From Paenibacillus ferrarius (GTDB lineage: Bacteria > Bacillota > Bacilli > Paenibacillales > NBRC-103111): a DNA stretch of 49,947 bases. A model generated the notes under the pieces. The model was given only the letters and a program-made list of their open reading frames with translations, did no database searches and was not told where the DNA came from. Positions 34,633 through 44,011 of this stretch are shown here, one piece after another; within the stretch, counting starts at the first letter, position 1, and each line of letters begins with the position of its first letter. The stretch spans positions 1 through 49,947 of the forward strand of contig NZ_MBTG01000040.1 of NCBI RefSeq assembly GCF_002027705.1. The letters run 5' to 3'. Position numbers and translations under genes: made by a program.

Positions 34633-36787
34633 AGCTATTCCGTATCTACTTGGCATCTCACTTATTTGTACAGCAGTTTTAGCGATTTGCACGTTAATTG
34701 ATGTGGGGAAACATCGCTCGTTCCTAAGCAAGGACAGTTATTTTCGAAGTGCAATATTTGGGAATGAGCTGCAGCTTCCTATCAATCTTCTGAAATACAC
34801 AATTGAAAATGCGAACTACCCGCTTTTAAGCGATGAAGAGAAAATTGGAAAAGAACGGAGAGAATCTTGGAATCAAGCCTACACGGCTATAGAGAAGCGT
34901 GGTAAAGCAAACGCTCGCTATACCTACAATAGTAAATTACAGGAAGCCCGAATGTCGGATATATCAGGCGACGTTTCACGTTTTCAACAGGAATTTGACA
35001 AACAAATCCTTGATGTGCAAGCGGAAGTCGCAAAGCTGCTGGATGTCCGAAAGATTCAATATTTGGAATACAAGAACAAAGAATTTAGTGATGTTGCCGA
35101 CAGTTTAATTGCACGCGGCGAATCATTTCACTATTACGTTCGAGACCCGAAGACGGATCATCTATATTCCAATATGATAAAAGAGCCGGGTGCTGCTGAA
35201 TTCGAGCAGGCATTATTTTATGCAGAACTGCCGCAGAAACAAGTGAGCAATTCTTTTCTTAAAGGGATAAATAAATTCTTTCAGCAGAATCAGCTTCATG
35301 GGTATATTCTTATTCCGAAGGAAGCAATGTGGTCGAGTCAAATGCACGAGGATTATACGTATTATCAGGCAATTAGCAAACGGATTTGGTTGGAAATCGG
35401 TCTATTCGCAGTGCTTTGTATGATTGCAGGTGTACTAGTGTGGATCATGCGGAGAAAACATTCATTCCAGGTGTTGGCTGAAGAAATGCCGCTGAAGTGG
35501 CTGGAATATGTCCCATTAGATCTAAGAGTCATTGCAGCATTCCTCATCTTGCTTTTGTTGTTTAACCAAATTAACGATAATTCCTTTTTTCAAAAGCCCT
35601 TGCGATTTCAACAAGCAGTAGACGGGATTCAGCTTTCCTTGACCATGATTCTCCTCGTCATTCTTATGATGGATGGAAGGAGGCTTTACAGGGACAAGGC
35701 TGCATTGCGCAATCAATGGAATAATTGTTTATTGAATACGATGATTCAATTGTGTACGCTCAAGTTGATTAGAAAATCTCTTCGCTTTAAAGTCGTATTC
35801 GTATTCATCCTTACTTCGTTATTTGGTATATCCTTTTTAATAACGATATATTGGATGTTTGTTTTGGACTGGAATAATGGGATAATCTTGTTTGCGGGTG
35901 GATATTTGCTGGCATTCCTATTCACAATCCTGCCCAAATGTGTTCAACAAATTCGTTTATTTGAACAAATTCTGTATGGCGTTGAACAAATGGCGGCAGG
36001 CAATTTGGCCGATGTGATTCCGGAAAAAGGTTCTGGCAACTTGTCCAGATTGGCGCACCACGTAAACCAGATGAAAGATGGCTTCAAAGCTTCGATGGAA
36101 AATGAAATGAAAAGCGAGCGGATGAAAGCTGAGCTTATTACAAACGTTTCCCATGATCTTAAAACGCCGCTAACCTCGATCATTAATTATGTGGATCTTC
36201 TTAAGCAAAGAGATCTTGCCCCCGACAAGGTAGAAACCTATATCGAGGTGCTGGACCGAAAATCGCAACGGCTCAAGGTGCTGATTGATGATTTGTTTGA
36301 GGCTTCCAAAATGTCGAGCGGCTCTGTCGAGCTGCAAATAGAGAAGGTGAATGTCTCTGCATTGCTAGAACAAGCCTTAGCTGAATTTAGCGAGATGATG
36401 GAGAGTTCGCCATTAATCTTCCGGTTGCAAGTTGAGCATCCACACATCGTAGCTGCTTTGGATGGCCGCAAAACGTGGCGAGTGTTTGAGAATTTGATTA
36501 GCAACGCGATTAAGTACGCCATGCCGAATACTAGAGTTCATTTGACTCTCAGTGAGGATGAAGATCAAGTGTTTTTTATCATTAAAAATGTCTCCGCATA
36601 TGAAATTGATTTTGACGCGGAAGAATTGTTTGAACGATTTAAGCGCGGGGATGAATCCAGACAAACCGAAGGTTCAGGACTAGGATTGGCTATTGCGAAG
36701 AGCATCATGCAGCTCCAAGGCGGGCAATTGAAAATTGATATGGATGGAGATCTATTTAAAGTAACAGTTATTATGAAAAAGAAGTGA
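34610..36787 (+). CDS. Sensor histidine kinase with multi-span membrane core
   Basis: 725 residues, long for a Van-type kinase. TTG 34610 is the only start upstream of the first span; AAGGTGG lies about nine bases before it. Span 1 (about 9-27) is followed by some 225 extracellular residues with a coiled-coil-like part, then about five spans between 258 and 440, then a HAMP-like linker, HisKA with VSHDLKTPLTSI, and the ATPase (N box in FENLISNAIKYA, G2 in SRQTEGSGLGLAIAKSI). All catalytic motifs are intact. The five-span insert is unusual and may sense the membrane itself. Confidence 0.9.
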   Translation: MVIKSRNKAIPYLLGISLICTAVLAICTLIDVGKHRSFLSKDSYFRSAIFGNELQLPINLLKYTIENANYPLLSDEEKIGKERRESWNQAYTAIEKRGKANARYTYNSKLQEARMSDISGDVSRFQQEFDKQILDVQAEVAKLLDVRKIQYLEYKNKEFSDVADSLIARGESFHYYVRDPKTDHLYSNMIKEPGAAEFEQALFYAELPQKQVSNSFLKGINKFFQQNQLHGYILIPKEAMWSSQMHEDYTYYQAISKRIWLEIGLFAVLCMIAGVLVWIMRRKHSFQVLAEEMPLKWLEYVPLDLRVIAAFLILLLLFNQINDNSFFQKPLRFQQAVDGIQLSLTMILLVILMMDGRRLYRDKAALRNQWNNCLLNTMIQLCTLKLIRKSLRFKVVFVFILTSLFGISFLITIYWMFVLDWNNGIILFAGGYLLAFLFTILPKCVQQIRLFEQILYGVEQMAAGNLADVIPEKGSGNLSRLAHHVNQMKDGFKASMENEMKSERMKAELITNVSHDLKTPLTSIINYVDLLKQRDLAPDKVETYIEVLDRKSQRLKVLIDDLFEASKMSSGSVELQIEKVNVSALLEQALAEFSEMMESSPLIFRLQVEHPHIVAALDGRKTWRVFENLISNAIKYAMPNTRVHLTLSEDEDQVFFIIKNVSAYEIDFDAEELFERFKRGDESRQTEGSGLGLAIAKSIMQLQGGQLKIDMDGDLFKVTVIMKKK

Positions 36788-36800
36788 TGATGAGCAAAAT

Positions 36801-36830
36801 TTTACAAAAGTGGTAGAAAGATAGTATAGT
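36801..36830 (+). promoter_or_regulatory. SigA-type promoter
   Basis: TTTACA (36801-36806), 18-base spacer, TATAGT (36825-36830), upstream of the DIP1984-family gene. Confidence 0.5.
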
Positions 36831-36885
36831 AGGGTAAAGTGAGAATTAACAAAATATAGGAATTACGGGTAGGTGGGAAACGAAG

Positions 36886-37347
36886 ATGAAACTTGCTGAA
36901 GCCCTTGTGCTGCGCGCAGATGCTCAAAGAAAAGTCGCGCAAATCAAGCAACGACTTGAGAGAGTGATTAAAGTGCAAGAAGGAGAACAGCCGGCGGAAC
37001 AGCCAACCGTTCTGTTGACAGAACTAGATCGAACAGTAGAAGAGTTGGTAAGTTGGATTAAAAAGATCAACAAAACGAATGCCTATACGAAATTCGATGG
37101 TCATCTAAGTATTGCTGATGCACTTGCTGAACGGGATAATTTAATGCAAAAAAGAAATTTGTTAAATGATCTCCTAGAAGCAGCTACCATTAAGCAGGAT
37201 CGCTATAGTCGTTCTGAAGTTAAATTCTATCGAACCATTGAAGTGAATGAGCTTCAAAAGCAGTTGGATGATTTAGCCAAAAGCTATCGGGAGCTGGATT
37301 TCAAGATACAAGAAAAGAATTGGTCTGTCGAAGTCATCGAAGAATAA
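36886..37347 (+). CDS. DIP1984-family (septicolysin-like) protein
   Basis: 153 residues, almost entirely helical with heptad-like Leu and Ile, no signal peptide. KLAEALVLRADAQRKVAQIK at the start and RSEVKFYRTIEVNELQKQLD later are typical of the DIP1984 family, some members of which are annotated septicolysin. The function is not established. The ATG follows GGTGGGAAACGAAG. Own promoter upstream. Confidence 0.8.
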   Translation: MKLAEALVLRADAQRKVAQIKQRLERVIKVQEGEQPAEQPTVLLTELDRTVEELVSWIKKINKTNAYTKFDGHLSIADALAERDNLMQKRNLLNDLLEAATIKQDRYSRSEVKFYRTIEVNELQKQLDDLAKSYRELDFKIQEKNWSVEVIEE

Positions 37348-37562
37348 TGAAGTCGGTAACCCATGTCAACAAAAGCGAGCTCAACCGCCAACGGGAATGT
37401 TGGACTGACAATCAGAGCAGGGCCATGCCTGATAACCTTACTAATTAGCCCAATACTGTAACAAGATGCTTGCATCTACTTATGACTTACCGCTTATTGT
37501 AATGACCACGTGCTGATTTGTTGATAATGGGTGAGGGTGGGTTTGGGGACTTATACATAAGT
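37348..37562. other. Intergenic stretch, nothing recognised
   Basis: About 215 bases without a credible gene or structure. A palindromic terminator and an FFRR element of another family follow before the GH101 gene. Confidence 0.5.
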
Positions 37563-37613
37563 AAAGAGCTGTCCAATAAGTAGATAAACCTACTTGGGGC
37601 AGCTCTTGTTTTT
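37563..37613. terminator. Dispersed palindrome acting as terminator
   Basis: AAGAGCTG pairs with CAGCTCTT and AAGTAG with CTACTT, then GTTTTT. It is the reverse-complement relative of the hairpin at 71-111; the two share about 80 percent of positions by eye. Confidence 0.75.
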
Positions 37614-37665
37614 ACTTACACTTCATCATTGCCTTGATGTCGTTCTGCTCTAGTACCATTTTTAA

Positions 37666-37854
37666 TAAACCTGCAATTGTGCATCTTTTCTACTCCTTTA
37701 ATAGCTCCTATCATTGAATTCCTGCAATAGTGCATGTATTTGAGGCTTTTTCTGGCTTAGGGGCTGGAGAAGCTGAAAATTCCTGTACAATTGCAGGTTT
37801 TTCCATTTTATAGCCGAATTCGCCGAAAATTTCTGCATTATCACAGGCTTTTTC
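37666..37854. repeat. FFRR intergenic element, family C
   Basis: A motif unrelated to GGAACT: CCTGCAATTGTGCA. Forward at 37668-37684 and 37719-37736, reversed at 37778-37802 and 37828-37853. The steps are 51, 59 and 50 bp, the same geometry as families A and B. The core CCTGCAATTGTACAGG is nearly palindromic. Confidence 0.75.
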
Positions 37855-38004
37855 AGCCGGGTGCTTGGATTTACCTTAGATTATTTGTATCGCTGCCGGT
37901 TTAAAGCAAAAAACATCAAGCAATAACCAAATATATCAAATTTGTGCTCAAGCATGTAGTGGTATATTGAGGAGGAAGTCAAATACATGTTAGGAGGAGA
38001 ATTA

Positions 38005-41000
38005 ATGATCAAAAGAAGGCGATTTCAGTGGAAGGTGAGCGTTGCTCTATCTGCCTTCCTCGCTTTGCAGGTTGGTTCCGGGCATTATGCGCCTCTTGCC
38101 TCGGTGATGTACGGTTCGGTAAGTGCAGCCACGCAGTCTATTGCTTCATCTGTTCTGAGTGTAGATCTGGATACTGCCTTTCCCAAAGTAAATCAGTACA
38201 CCTGGCTGGCAAATGGGGCTATCCTGTATGGCTCAGAAGACACGCTTAATCAGATTTATATCAACGGCACGGCGTACACGCCGACGGTTGCCTTTGCCAC
38301 CCCTAATTCAAACACAGCTTTGTATACGCTTACAATACCGGCGATTAATGTGGTTGTTACCGTACAAATGAAGGTAGTGAACAATACGTTGCTTTTCGAC
38401 ATCACGAATATCGCAGAGAATGGCACAACCAAAGTGAATACGCTCGAAATTCGCAATCATAATCTGCTTAGTGTCAGAAGTACGCAAACAGGGGCTTCTT
38501 TTGCCGGCAATAAAATGTACACCGCTGTAAGCGGCACGGGCGACACGATCAAATCGGTCGCAGGTTCACCAACAGCAGATGCTTCACCTGTCGACTACAT
38601 GTACGCATTCGTGAATACGAATCAGCTTGCTGGCGGATTGTGGACGAATTCGGTATACGAAAATGCTGATAACAATGGCAGGGTGAAGGAGCAAACGACG
38701 GCCAAATCCGGCTACTCCAGAACAGGCTTGTGGAGCGGAGCTTGGATTTACCGTGCCAGAGGGATGACCGATGCCGATTCGCTGCCCAGCGCGAAGGTTG
38801 TGATTACGCCGGACGCAAACGGCGATGGCAGTGTGGATTGGCAGGATGGTGCGATCGCTTACCGCAGCATAATGAACAATCCCGTGGGTGCGGACAAGGT
38901 GCCGGATCTCGTTGTACAGCGAATACCGATGAACTTCGCCAGCCAGGCGACGAATCCGTTTACCAAAACACTCGATGAAACGAAGCGAGTGTACAATGCG
39001 ACAGACGGCCTCGGGCAGATGGTGCTGCTCAAAGGCTACGGTTCCGAAGGCCACGATTCGGGGCATCCTGATTACGGCGATATTGGTCAAAGGCAAGGCG
39101 GTGCTGCCGATATGAACACGCTGGTGAATGCGGGAAGCGCGTATAATGCTTTGTTCGGCGTCCATATCAATGCGACGGAATCGTATCCCGAGGCGCAGGC
39201 TTTTAACGAAACGCTTGTGAACAAAACTTCGCCAGGCTGGGATTGGCTGGATTCTTCGTACTATATAAACAAAAGGTATGATTCGACTTCGGGAAGCCGA
39301 TTAGCCAGACTGCAGCAATTGAAAAATCAAGTGCCAAACCTTGGCTACATTTATATTGATGTATGGCAATCCAATGGTTGGGATAGTCGAAAAGCGGCGA
39401 AGGAAGTGAATTCGCTGGGCTGGCCACTCGCAACGGAGTTTCCATCCGATCACGAATACGACAGCATCTGGAATCACTGGGCTGTTGATTATAATTATGG
39501 CGGCAGCGATACCAAAGGCTTTAACAGCCAGATTGCTCGTTTTATCCGCAACCACCAGAAGGATACATGGATCGCACGCGATCCGCTATTAGGCGGAACC
39601 GAGCTCTCCGCTTATGAAGGCTGGCAAGGGAAAACCAATTTCGATGTCATGATTGCGATGACCTTTGGGACAGATTTACCGAGCAAATATTTGCAGCACT
39701 TCAAGATTATGAAGTGGACGCCAGGGACGATTAACTTCGAAAACAATGTCTCGGTCAGCAATACCGGTGGTACGCGTGTAATTACGAAGGACAACCGCAC
39801 AGTCCTGAACGGCGGATCTTATTTGCTGCCTTGGAGTCCAGCCACAGAGGACAAATTATATCATTGGAATTCGAGTGCAGGCAGCACCACATGGCAGCTT
39901 CCCGCTAGTTGGGCGGGACTTAGCAACGTAAAGCTTTATCAATTGTCCGATCAGGGAAGACAGCTTGTCAGTGATCTTGCTGTAACGAACAATCAAGTTA
40001 CAATTACGGCCAGCGCGAACAAAGCATACGTGCTCTACAAAGGCGCGGCTCCAGCGAACACGGCCGTCAATTATGGGGAAGGATCAGGCATGGCCGATCC
40101 TGGGTTTAATAACGGCAATCTCAGCGCTTGGACTGTTGCAGGCAGCGGCGCTTCCGTTCAGCGCAACGCGAATGGCCAGCAAGAGCTTCAGATTGGCACA
40201 AGCACGAGTTCGACGACGGTCAGTCAAACGATCTCGGGACTGACGCCAGGCAGCTATTATGCTTCTGTGTATGTATCGACCGGCGGCGGACGCAAAGCCT
40301 ACCTCGGTGTCAATAATTACGGCGGCGCCGACGTCAACACATATGCGAACAGCTCTCTGTGGAAAAATTACATCCAAGCAGACTCCAAACGAGATACGAT
40401 GATGCAGCGCATGTATGTGTGGTTTGATGTACCGGCCGGCTCTACGACGGCTAACTTGTATTTGAAAAGCGATGCGGGTACTACGGCGGTTACGTTTGAT
40501 GATGTGCGTATTGAAAAGATAGTCAAAACGCCTAATCCGAACAACGACTATTTCGTACAGGATTTCGAGAATGTGCCCGATGGATGGTTCCCTTTTGTCA
40601 AAGGGCCGGCAGGCGGCACGAATGATCCACGTACGCATTTGATGAAGCTTCATGCTCCTTTCACGCAAAAGGGCTGGAATGGCAAGACGATTGATGATGT
40701 GTTGAATGGCAGCTGGTCGTTGATGGCTCACAAGGAATCCTCTGGCTTGCTGTATCAAACGATTCCCCAAACGTTGAGATTTGCGCCAGGAGCTGCGTAC
40801 ACAGTTAATTTCAGCTATGAGAATCAAGCTGCTGGCGATTATGCATTTGTCGTCGGAGACGGTACTGCTGTCGTGTCTACGACCAGCTTGGGAACTGCCA
40901 CATCGCCAACGACGTTCAGCAAAGTATTTACGGCCTCAGCTTCAGGCAACAGTTGGATCGGCATTCAAAAAACGAACAGCAATCAGACGGATTTCATTAT

Positions 41001-41982
41001 GGACGATTTGAAAGTGACCACTGGCGGCACCGTACCTGTTGATCCTAATCTGATTCCTCAATCCCAGATGACGGCTTCCGCAACAAGCGAAGAGACGGTC
41101 AATGCCAGCAATAGCGCAGCGAACGTACTGGACGGCAATTTATCGACATTTTGGCATACGAAGTGGGACTTGTCCAATCCGCTTCCACAGTCAATTACCT
41201 TGAATTTAGGCGTCAGCTATACAATCAATCAGTTGAAATATATGCCAAGACAAGACGGCGGCTCTAATGGCAATATTACCGGCTATAAAGTGTACACAAG
41301 CACCAATGGCACGACGTTTACGCAGGTATCATCCGGAACATGGGCGAATGATGCTGCAGAGAAAAGCGCTGTGTTTGCGGCCACGCCTGCCACGCACATA
41401 CGTCTGGAAGCAACAGCAGGAACTGGCGGTTGGGCTTCCGCATCGGAGCTAAATGTGTACAAAGCAAGTGGAGGCAGCACCGCGTATACACAGGATTTTA
41501 ACAATGGAATTACAGGTTGGAATGTTGTCATGGGCACAGGAACGGCCAGCGCTTTCTCAGGTGGGCTTAATTTAAATGCCAACAGCAGCAATACGGTTGT
41601 AGTGGACAGCAATTCTCCGGCAAAAGCTGACGGTGTCTACACCTTTAAGGTGACACCACAAAATGCAAATGGGCGCCTGCAAGCGGTGTTCCGTTATACG
41701 GGAACGAGCTCGTGGGCTGCTATCGGCTACGATCTTGGCACTTCCTGGGCTTGGTCGAACGGAGTAGGCCAATATGGCAATTTTACAGGTCCTGCGCTCG
41801 CAAGTGGAATTACCTACACGATGAAGGTTCAGTTTACAGGTGCGACGGTAACCGTCTGGGTTGATGGAACACAGATCTACACAGGTGCGTTAGCCAGTAT
41901 CCCCACAATCGCTGGACAAATTGGCTTCCGCAGTTGGAATGCAGGCAATATGCTTCTTGACGATGTGAGCTATTCGGATTAG
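38005..41982 (+). CDS. Secreted GH101 endo-alpha-N-acetylgalactosaminidase
   Basis: About 1325 residues. Removes the core-1 disaccharide Gal-GalNAc from Ser/Thr of mucin-type glycoproteins. ATG 38005 follows AGGAGGAG; ATG 37987 also has a site and adds six residues. Sec signal to about residue 42. Typical GH101 stretches: DANGDGSVDWQDGAIAYRS, GYGSEGHDSGHPDYGDIG, candidate nucleophile Asp452 in YIYIDVW and acid/base Glu478 in LATEFPSD. Then come a carbohydrate-binding-like domain (about 690-825), the GH101 C-terminal sandwich (about 845-1005), an F5/8 type C/CBM32-like domain (about 1015-1145) and a concanavalin-like module at the end. No wall anchor, so it is released. Shorter than pathogen homologues. 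Confidence 0.9.
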   Translation: MIKRRRFQWKVSVALSAFLALQVGSGHYAPLASVMYGSVSAATQSIASSVLSVDLDTAFPKVNQYTWLANGAILYGSEDTLNQIYINGTAYTPTVAFATPNSNTALYTLTIPAINVVVTVQMKVVNNTLLFDITNIAENGTTKVNTLEIRNHNLLSVRSTQTGASFAGNKMYTAVSGTGDTIKSVAGSPTADASPVDYMYAFVNTNQLAGGLWTNSVYENADNNGRVKEQTTAKSGYSRTGLWSGAWIYRARGMTDADSLPSAKVVITPDANGDGSVDWQDGAIAYRSIMNNPVGADKVPDLVVQRIPMNFASQATNPFTKTLDETKRVYNATDGLGQMVLLKGYGSEGHDSGHPDYGDIGQRQGGAADMNTLVNAGSAYNALFGVHINATESYPEAQAFNETLVNKTSPGWDWLDSSYYINKRYDSTSGSRLARLQQLKNQVPNLGYIYIDVWQSNGWDSRKAAKEVNSLGWPLATEFPSDHEYDSIWNHWAVDYNYGGSDTKGFNSQIARFIRNHQKDTWIARDPLLGGTELSAYEGWQGKTNFDVMIAMTFGTDLPSKYLQHFKIMKWTPGTINFENNVSVSNTGGTRVITKDNRTVLNGGSYLLPWSPATEDKLYHWNSSAGSTTWQLPASWAGLSNVKLYQLSDQGRQLVSDLAVTNNQVTITASANKAYVLYKGAAPANTAVNYGEGSGMADPGFNNGNLSAWTVAGSGASVQRNANGQQELQIGTSTSSTTVSQTISGLTPGSYYASVYVSTGGGRKAYLGVNNYGGADVNTYANSSLWKNYIQADSKRDTMMQRMYVWFDVPAGSTTANLYLKSDAGTTAVTFDDVRIEKIVKTPNPNNDYFVQDFENVPDGWFPFVKGPAGGTNDPRTHLMKLHAPFTQKGWNGKTIDDVLNGSWSLMAHKESSGLLYQTIPQTLRFAPGAAYTVNFSYENQAAGDYAFVVGDGTAVVSTTSLGTATSPTTFSKVFTASASGNSWIGIQKTNSNQTDFIMDDLKVTTGGTVPVDPNLIPQSQMTASATSEETVNASNSAANVLDGNLSTFWHTKWDLSNPLPQSITLNLGVSYTINQLKYMPRQDGGSNGNITGYKVYTSTNGTTFTQVSSGTWANDAAEKSAVFAATPATHIRLEATAGTGGWASASELNVYKASGGSTAYTQDFNNGITGWNVVMGTGTASAFSGGLNLNANSSNTVVVDSNSPAKADGVYTFKVTPQNANGRLQAVFRYTGTSSWAAIGYDLGTSWAWSNGVGQYGNFTGPALASGITYTMKVQFTGATVTVWVDGTQIYTGALASIPTIAGQIGFRSWNAGNMLLDDVSYSD

Positions 41983-41991
41983 TCTTATCGG

Positions 41992-42042
41992 CCTTGCAGC
42001 CGCTTGTTCCTGTGATAGGAATTAAGCGCTGCAAGGTTTTAT
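41992..42042 (+). terminator. Intrinsic terminator of GH101 gene
   Basis: CCTTGCAGCCGCTT (41992-42005) pairs with AAGCGCTGCAAGG (42024-42036), then TTTT. Confidence 0.85.
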
Positions 42043-42167
42043 TCTGTTCATTTTTTTTATGAAACGATAGGTAGAAATTGGAACTTTTTTTGATGTGAAA
42101 TAGTCTAATATAAGCAACTTCCCTCGAAAGAGAATCTCATTTTTCTATGAAGGAGGCTACAGTCGCA

Positions 42168-42881
42168 GTGCTTAACAAATCAAACTATATGTCGTTGGTT
42201 GTGTTGAATTTCATTCTTGCGCTGTCCGCTTGCGCAGACAAAGATCGGGCACCTCTCATTCATCCTGCTGCTTCGCCCGCTGCTGAGCAAGCTCGGTGGA
42301 ACAAAGAAGATATTGCGATAAGAGCTGTCGGTACGCTTCCTGAAGGCAAGCTGATTGTCAAGCCTATGAGCCAAGCTGTGGCCGCTCCATTAGGAGCACC
42401 TAGTTGTTATGGTCAAGAGACGGACTTGCGATGGTCAGGTCACTATGAAGCGTGGTGGGAATCCACGTCAGAGGGGGGCTCGAGCAAGGTTTCGGAATTT
42501 CCTGATGATTTTGAAATCGTGCAGCAGAGTGAGGCGCCGACTCCTATGCAGCATTTCCAATTGGGAGGCATCGACATTCTCGCCTATGTTCCAAGGTATA
42601 CGGATTGTCATGGCCTAGAGACTTATTTTTTTGGCGTAAAAGAAGGAAAAGCCTTTCCGCTCAAGCTGATGTTGAATGACGGGCAGATTGTGCCTCAAAT
42701 CAGTCAAATTCCGCATCGCTCTTTGCAAATTCAGAGTGAGGAGCTAGTTCTGACTGGCGGCTTCGGAGCGGGGCAGGAGTTCGTTGACGTGTATCACTTT
42801 CAATATGATGCGCGGCAGCAGCTTTTGATTGTAGCAAGCAAAGAGAAAGTGAAGTACAATGACCTCATTTTTGATGAGTAA
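42168..42881 (+). CDS. Lipoprotein of unknown function
   Basis: 237 residues from GTG 42168, about eleven bases after AAGGAGG; an upstream ATG (42147) overlaps that site. N-terminal hydrophobic span with lipobox LALSAC, so it is probably anchored outside the membrane. Two Cys (in SCYGQ and TDCHG) might form a disulfide. No family recognised. Genes on both sides are in the same direction. Confidence 0.7.
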   Translation: MLNKSNYMSLVVLNFILALSACADKDRAPLIHPAASPAAEQARWNKEDIAIRAVGTLPEGKLIVKPMSQAVAAPLGAPSCYGQETDLRWSGHYEAWWESTSEGGSSKVSEFPDDFEIVQQSEAPTPMQHFQLGGIDILAYVPRYTDCHGLETYFFGVKEGKAFPLKLMLNDGQIVPQISQIPHRSLQIQSEELVLTGGFGAGQEFVDVYHFQYDARQQLLIVASKEKVKYNDLIFDE

Positions 42882-42912
42882 AGAAGCTTGAAACTGAAAT
42901 TGCTTGCATCAG

Positions 42913-42941
42913 TTATCGATATCCGATATATTGCATATAAT
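42913..42941 (+). promoter_or_regulatory. Promoter of GntR gene
   Basis: TATAAT (42936-42941) with a weak TTATCG 17 bases upstream (42913-42918). Confidence 0.45.
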
Positions 42942-42965
42942 GTTATGCGATGGAGGATTGGATAG

Positions 42966-43634
42966 ATGCCTGTACCCACGAATTTTACCACACCGATACG
43001 CATGTCAGCCAAAGAACGCGTACTCTCGCAAATCCAGAGATGGATCATTGAAGGAACGCTTCATCCAGGAGAGAAACTAATAGACGCTGAATTAGCTGAA
43101 TCTTTGGCGGTCAGCCGCACCCCGATTAGGGAAGCTTTTCAGCTCTTGGAAGTGCAGGGCTTGGTTTCTATGCACCCGGGCAAAGAAACCCGAGTGACGA
43201 GTATCGAGAAAGACGATATTCTGAAAATGTATCCGACGCTCGCCGCGCTTCATGCACTGGCCGCAGAATATGCCGCACAGCTTATTAAGCCGGAGCAAAT
43301 TGAAATATTGAAAGAGCTGAACGCTGAGTTCAGCGAGGCTATCACAGGCGGGCAGCCTTACCAAGCCATGGAGCTGGATGAGCAGTTCCATAACTTGATT
43401 ATTGAGGTCGCCGATAATGCCTATATCACTTCATTTAGCGCCTCACTGCAAATACATATTCGAAGATTTAAATACGTTTTCCTTAAGCAGCCCATCGCGG
43501 GGACGCTCACTTCTGTTGAGGAGCATGCAGCGATTATTGCTGCGTTAGCTGATCGTGATGCGAATTTGGCAGCGGCTGAGATGAAGCATAATTTTATCAG
43601 ACCCATGCATGAATTGTATGCGCTTATTGACTAG
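42966..43634 (+). CDS. GntR-family regulator (FadR/FCD subfamily)
   Basis: 222 residues. Winged helix at 15-80 (LHPGEKLIDAELAESLAVSR then TPIREAFQLLEVQGLV) and FCD domain after it, with the Asp, His and His metal-ligand pattern partly visible (ELDEQFHNLI, EEHAAIIAAL). ATG follows GGAGG. The neighbours are a lipoprotein and a small protein; the GH101 gene is 1 kb upstream. Target and effector unknown. Confidence 0.9.
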   Translation: MPVPTNFTTPIRMSAKERVLSQIQRWIIEGTLHPGEKLIDAELAESLAVSRTPIREAFQLLEVQGLVSMHPGKETRVTSIEKDDILKMYPTLAALHALAAEYAAQLIKPEQIEILKELNAEFSEAITGGQPYQAMELDEQFHNLIIEVADNAYITSFSASLQIHIRRFKYVFLKQPIAGTLTSVEEHAAIIAALADRDANLAAAEMKHNFIRPMHELYALID

Positions 43635-43739
43635 CTCAGCTTAAGTATTCATAAAAATACGAATCTTACAAAAGTTTAATCTTCTACTCATCGTGGTTTA
43701 ATGTTTTTACTCTATCATTGAAGCAAGGGAGTGATAGAG

Positions 43740-43934
43740 ATGGCATCTTCTTACTTCAATGAATGGCTCGATACCTACAATGATTACATGAGACTCTATG
43801 CCATGTTTGGCGATAAGGAATACTTGGAGCAGGCCGCAGAGGTGCTTCAAAGCTTGAGAGCAATCATTGCCAGAGACGAGCGGCATAAAGCTATCATTTG
43901 GAAAATTAAAAGCCCAAGGATTCATGCCTTTTGA
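43740..43934 (+). CDS. Small hypothetical protein
   Basis: 64 residues, start ATG 43740 behind AAGGGAGTG (GTG 43731 lies in that site). Helical with aromatic residues (YFNEWLDTYNDYMRLYAMFG) and no membrane span. Not recognised; followed by a good terminator. Confidence 0.6.
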   Translation: MASSYFNEWLDTYNDYMRLYAMFGDKEYLEQAAEVLQSLRAIIARDERHKAIIWKIKSPRIHAF

Positions 43935-43940
43935 TGCATA

Positions 43941-43986
43941 AAAAAACCGACTCCGTGCAATTAAATGCGTAGAGTCGGTTTTATTT
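43941..43986. terminator. Bidirectional terminator
   Basis: AAACCGACTC pairs with GAGTCGGTTT, with A run before and TTTATTT after; shared by the small gene and by the minus-strand L25 gene. Confidence 0.85.
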
Positions 43987-44011
43987 ACATATAAGTTATT
44001 GTAAGAGCGTT

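Noticed and set aside
37348..38004. Riboswitch in the leader of the GH101 gene
   Set aside because: The structure there is explained by the palindromic terminator and the FFRR element; I see no known riboswitch core.
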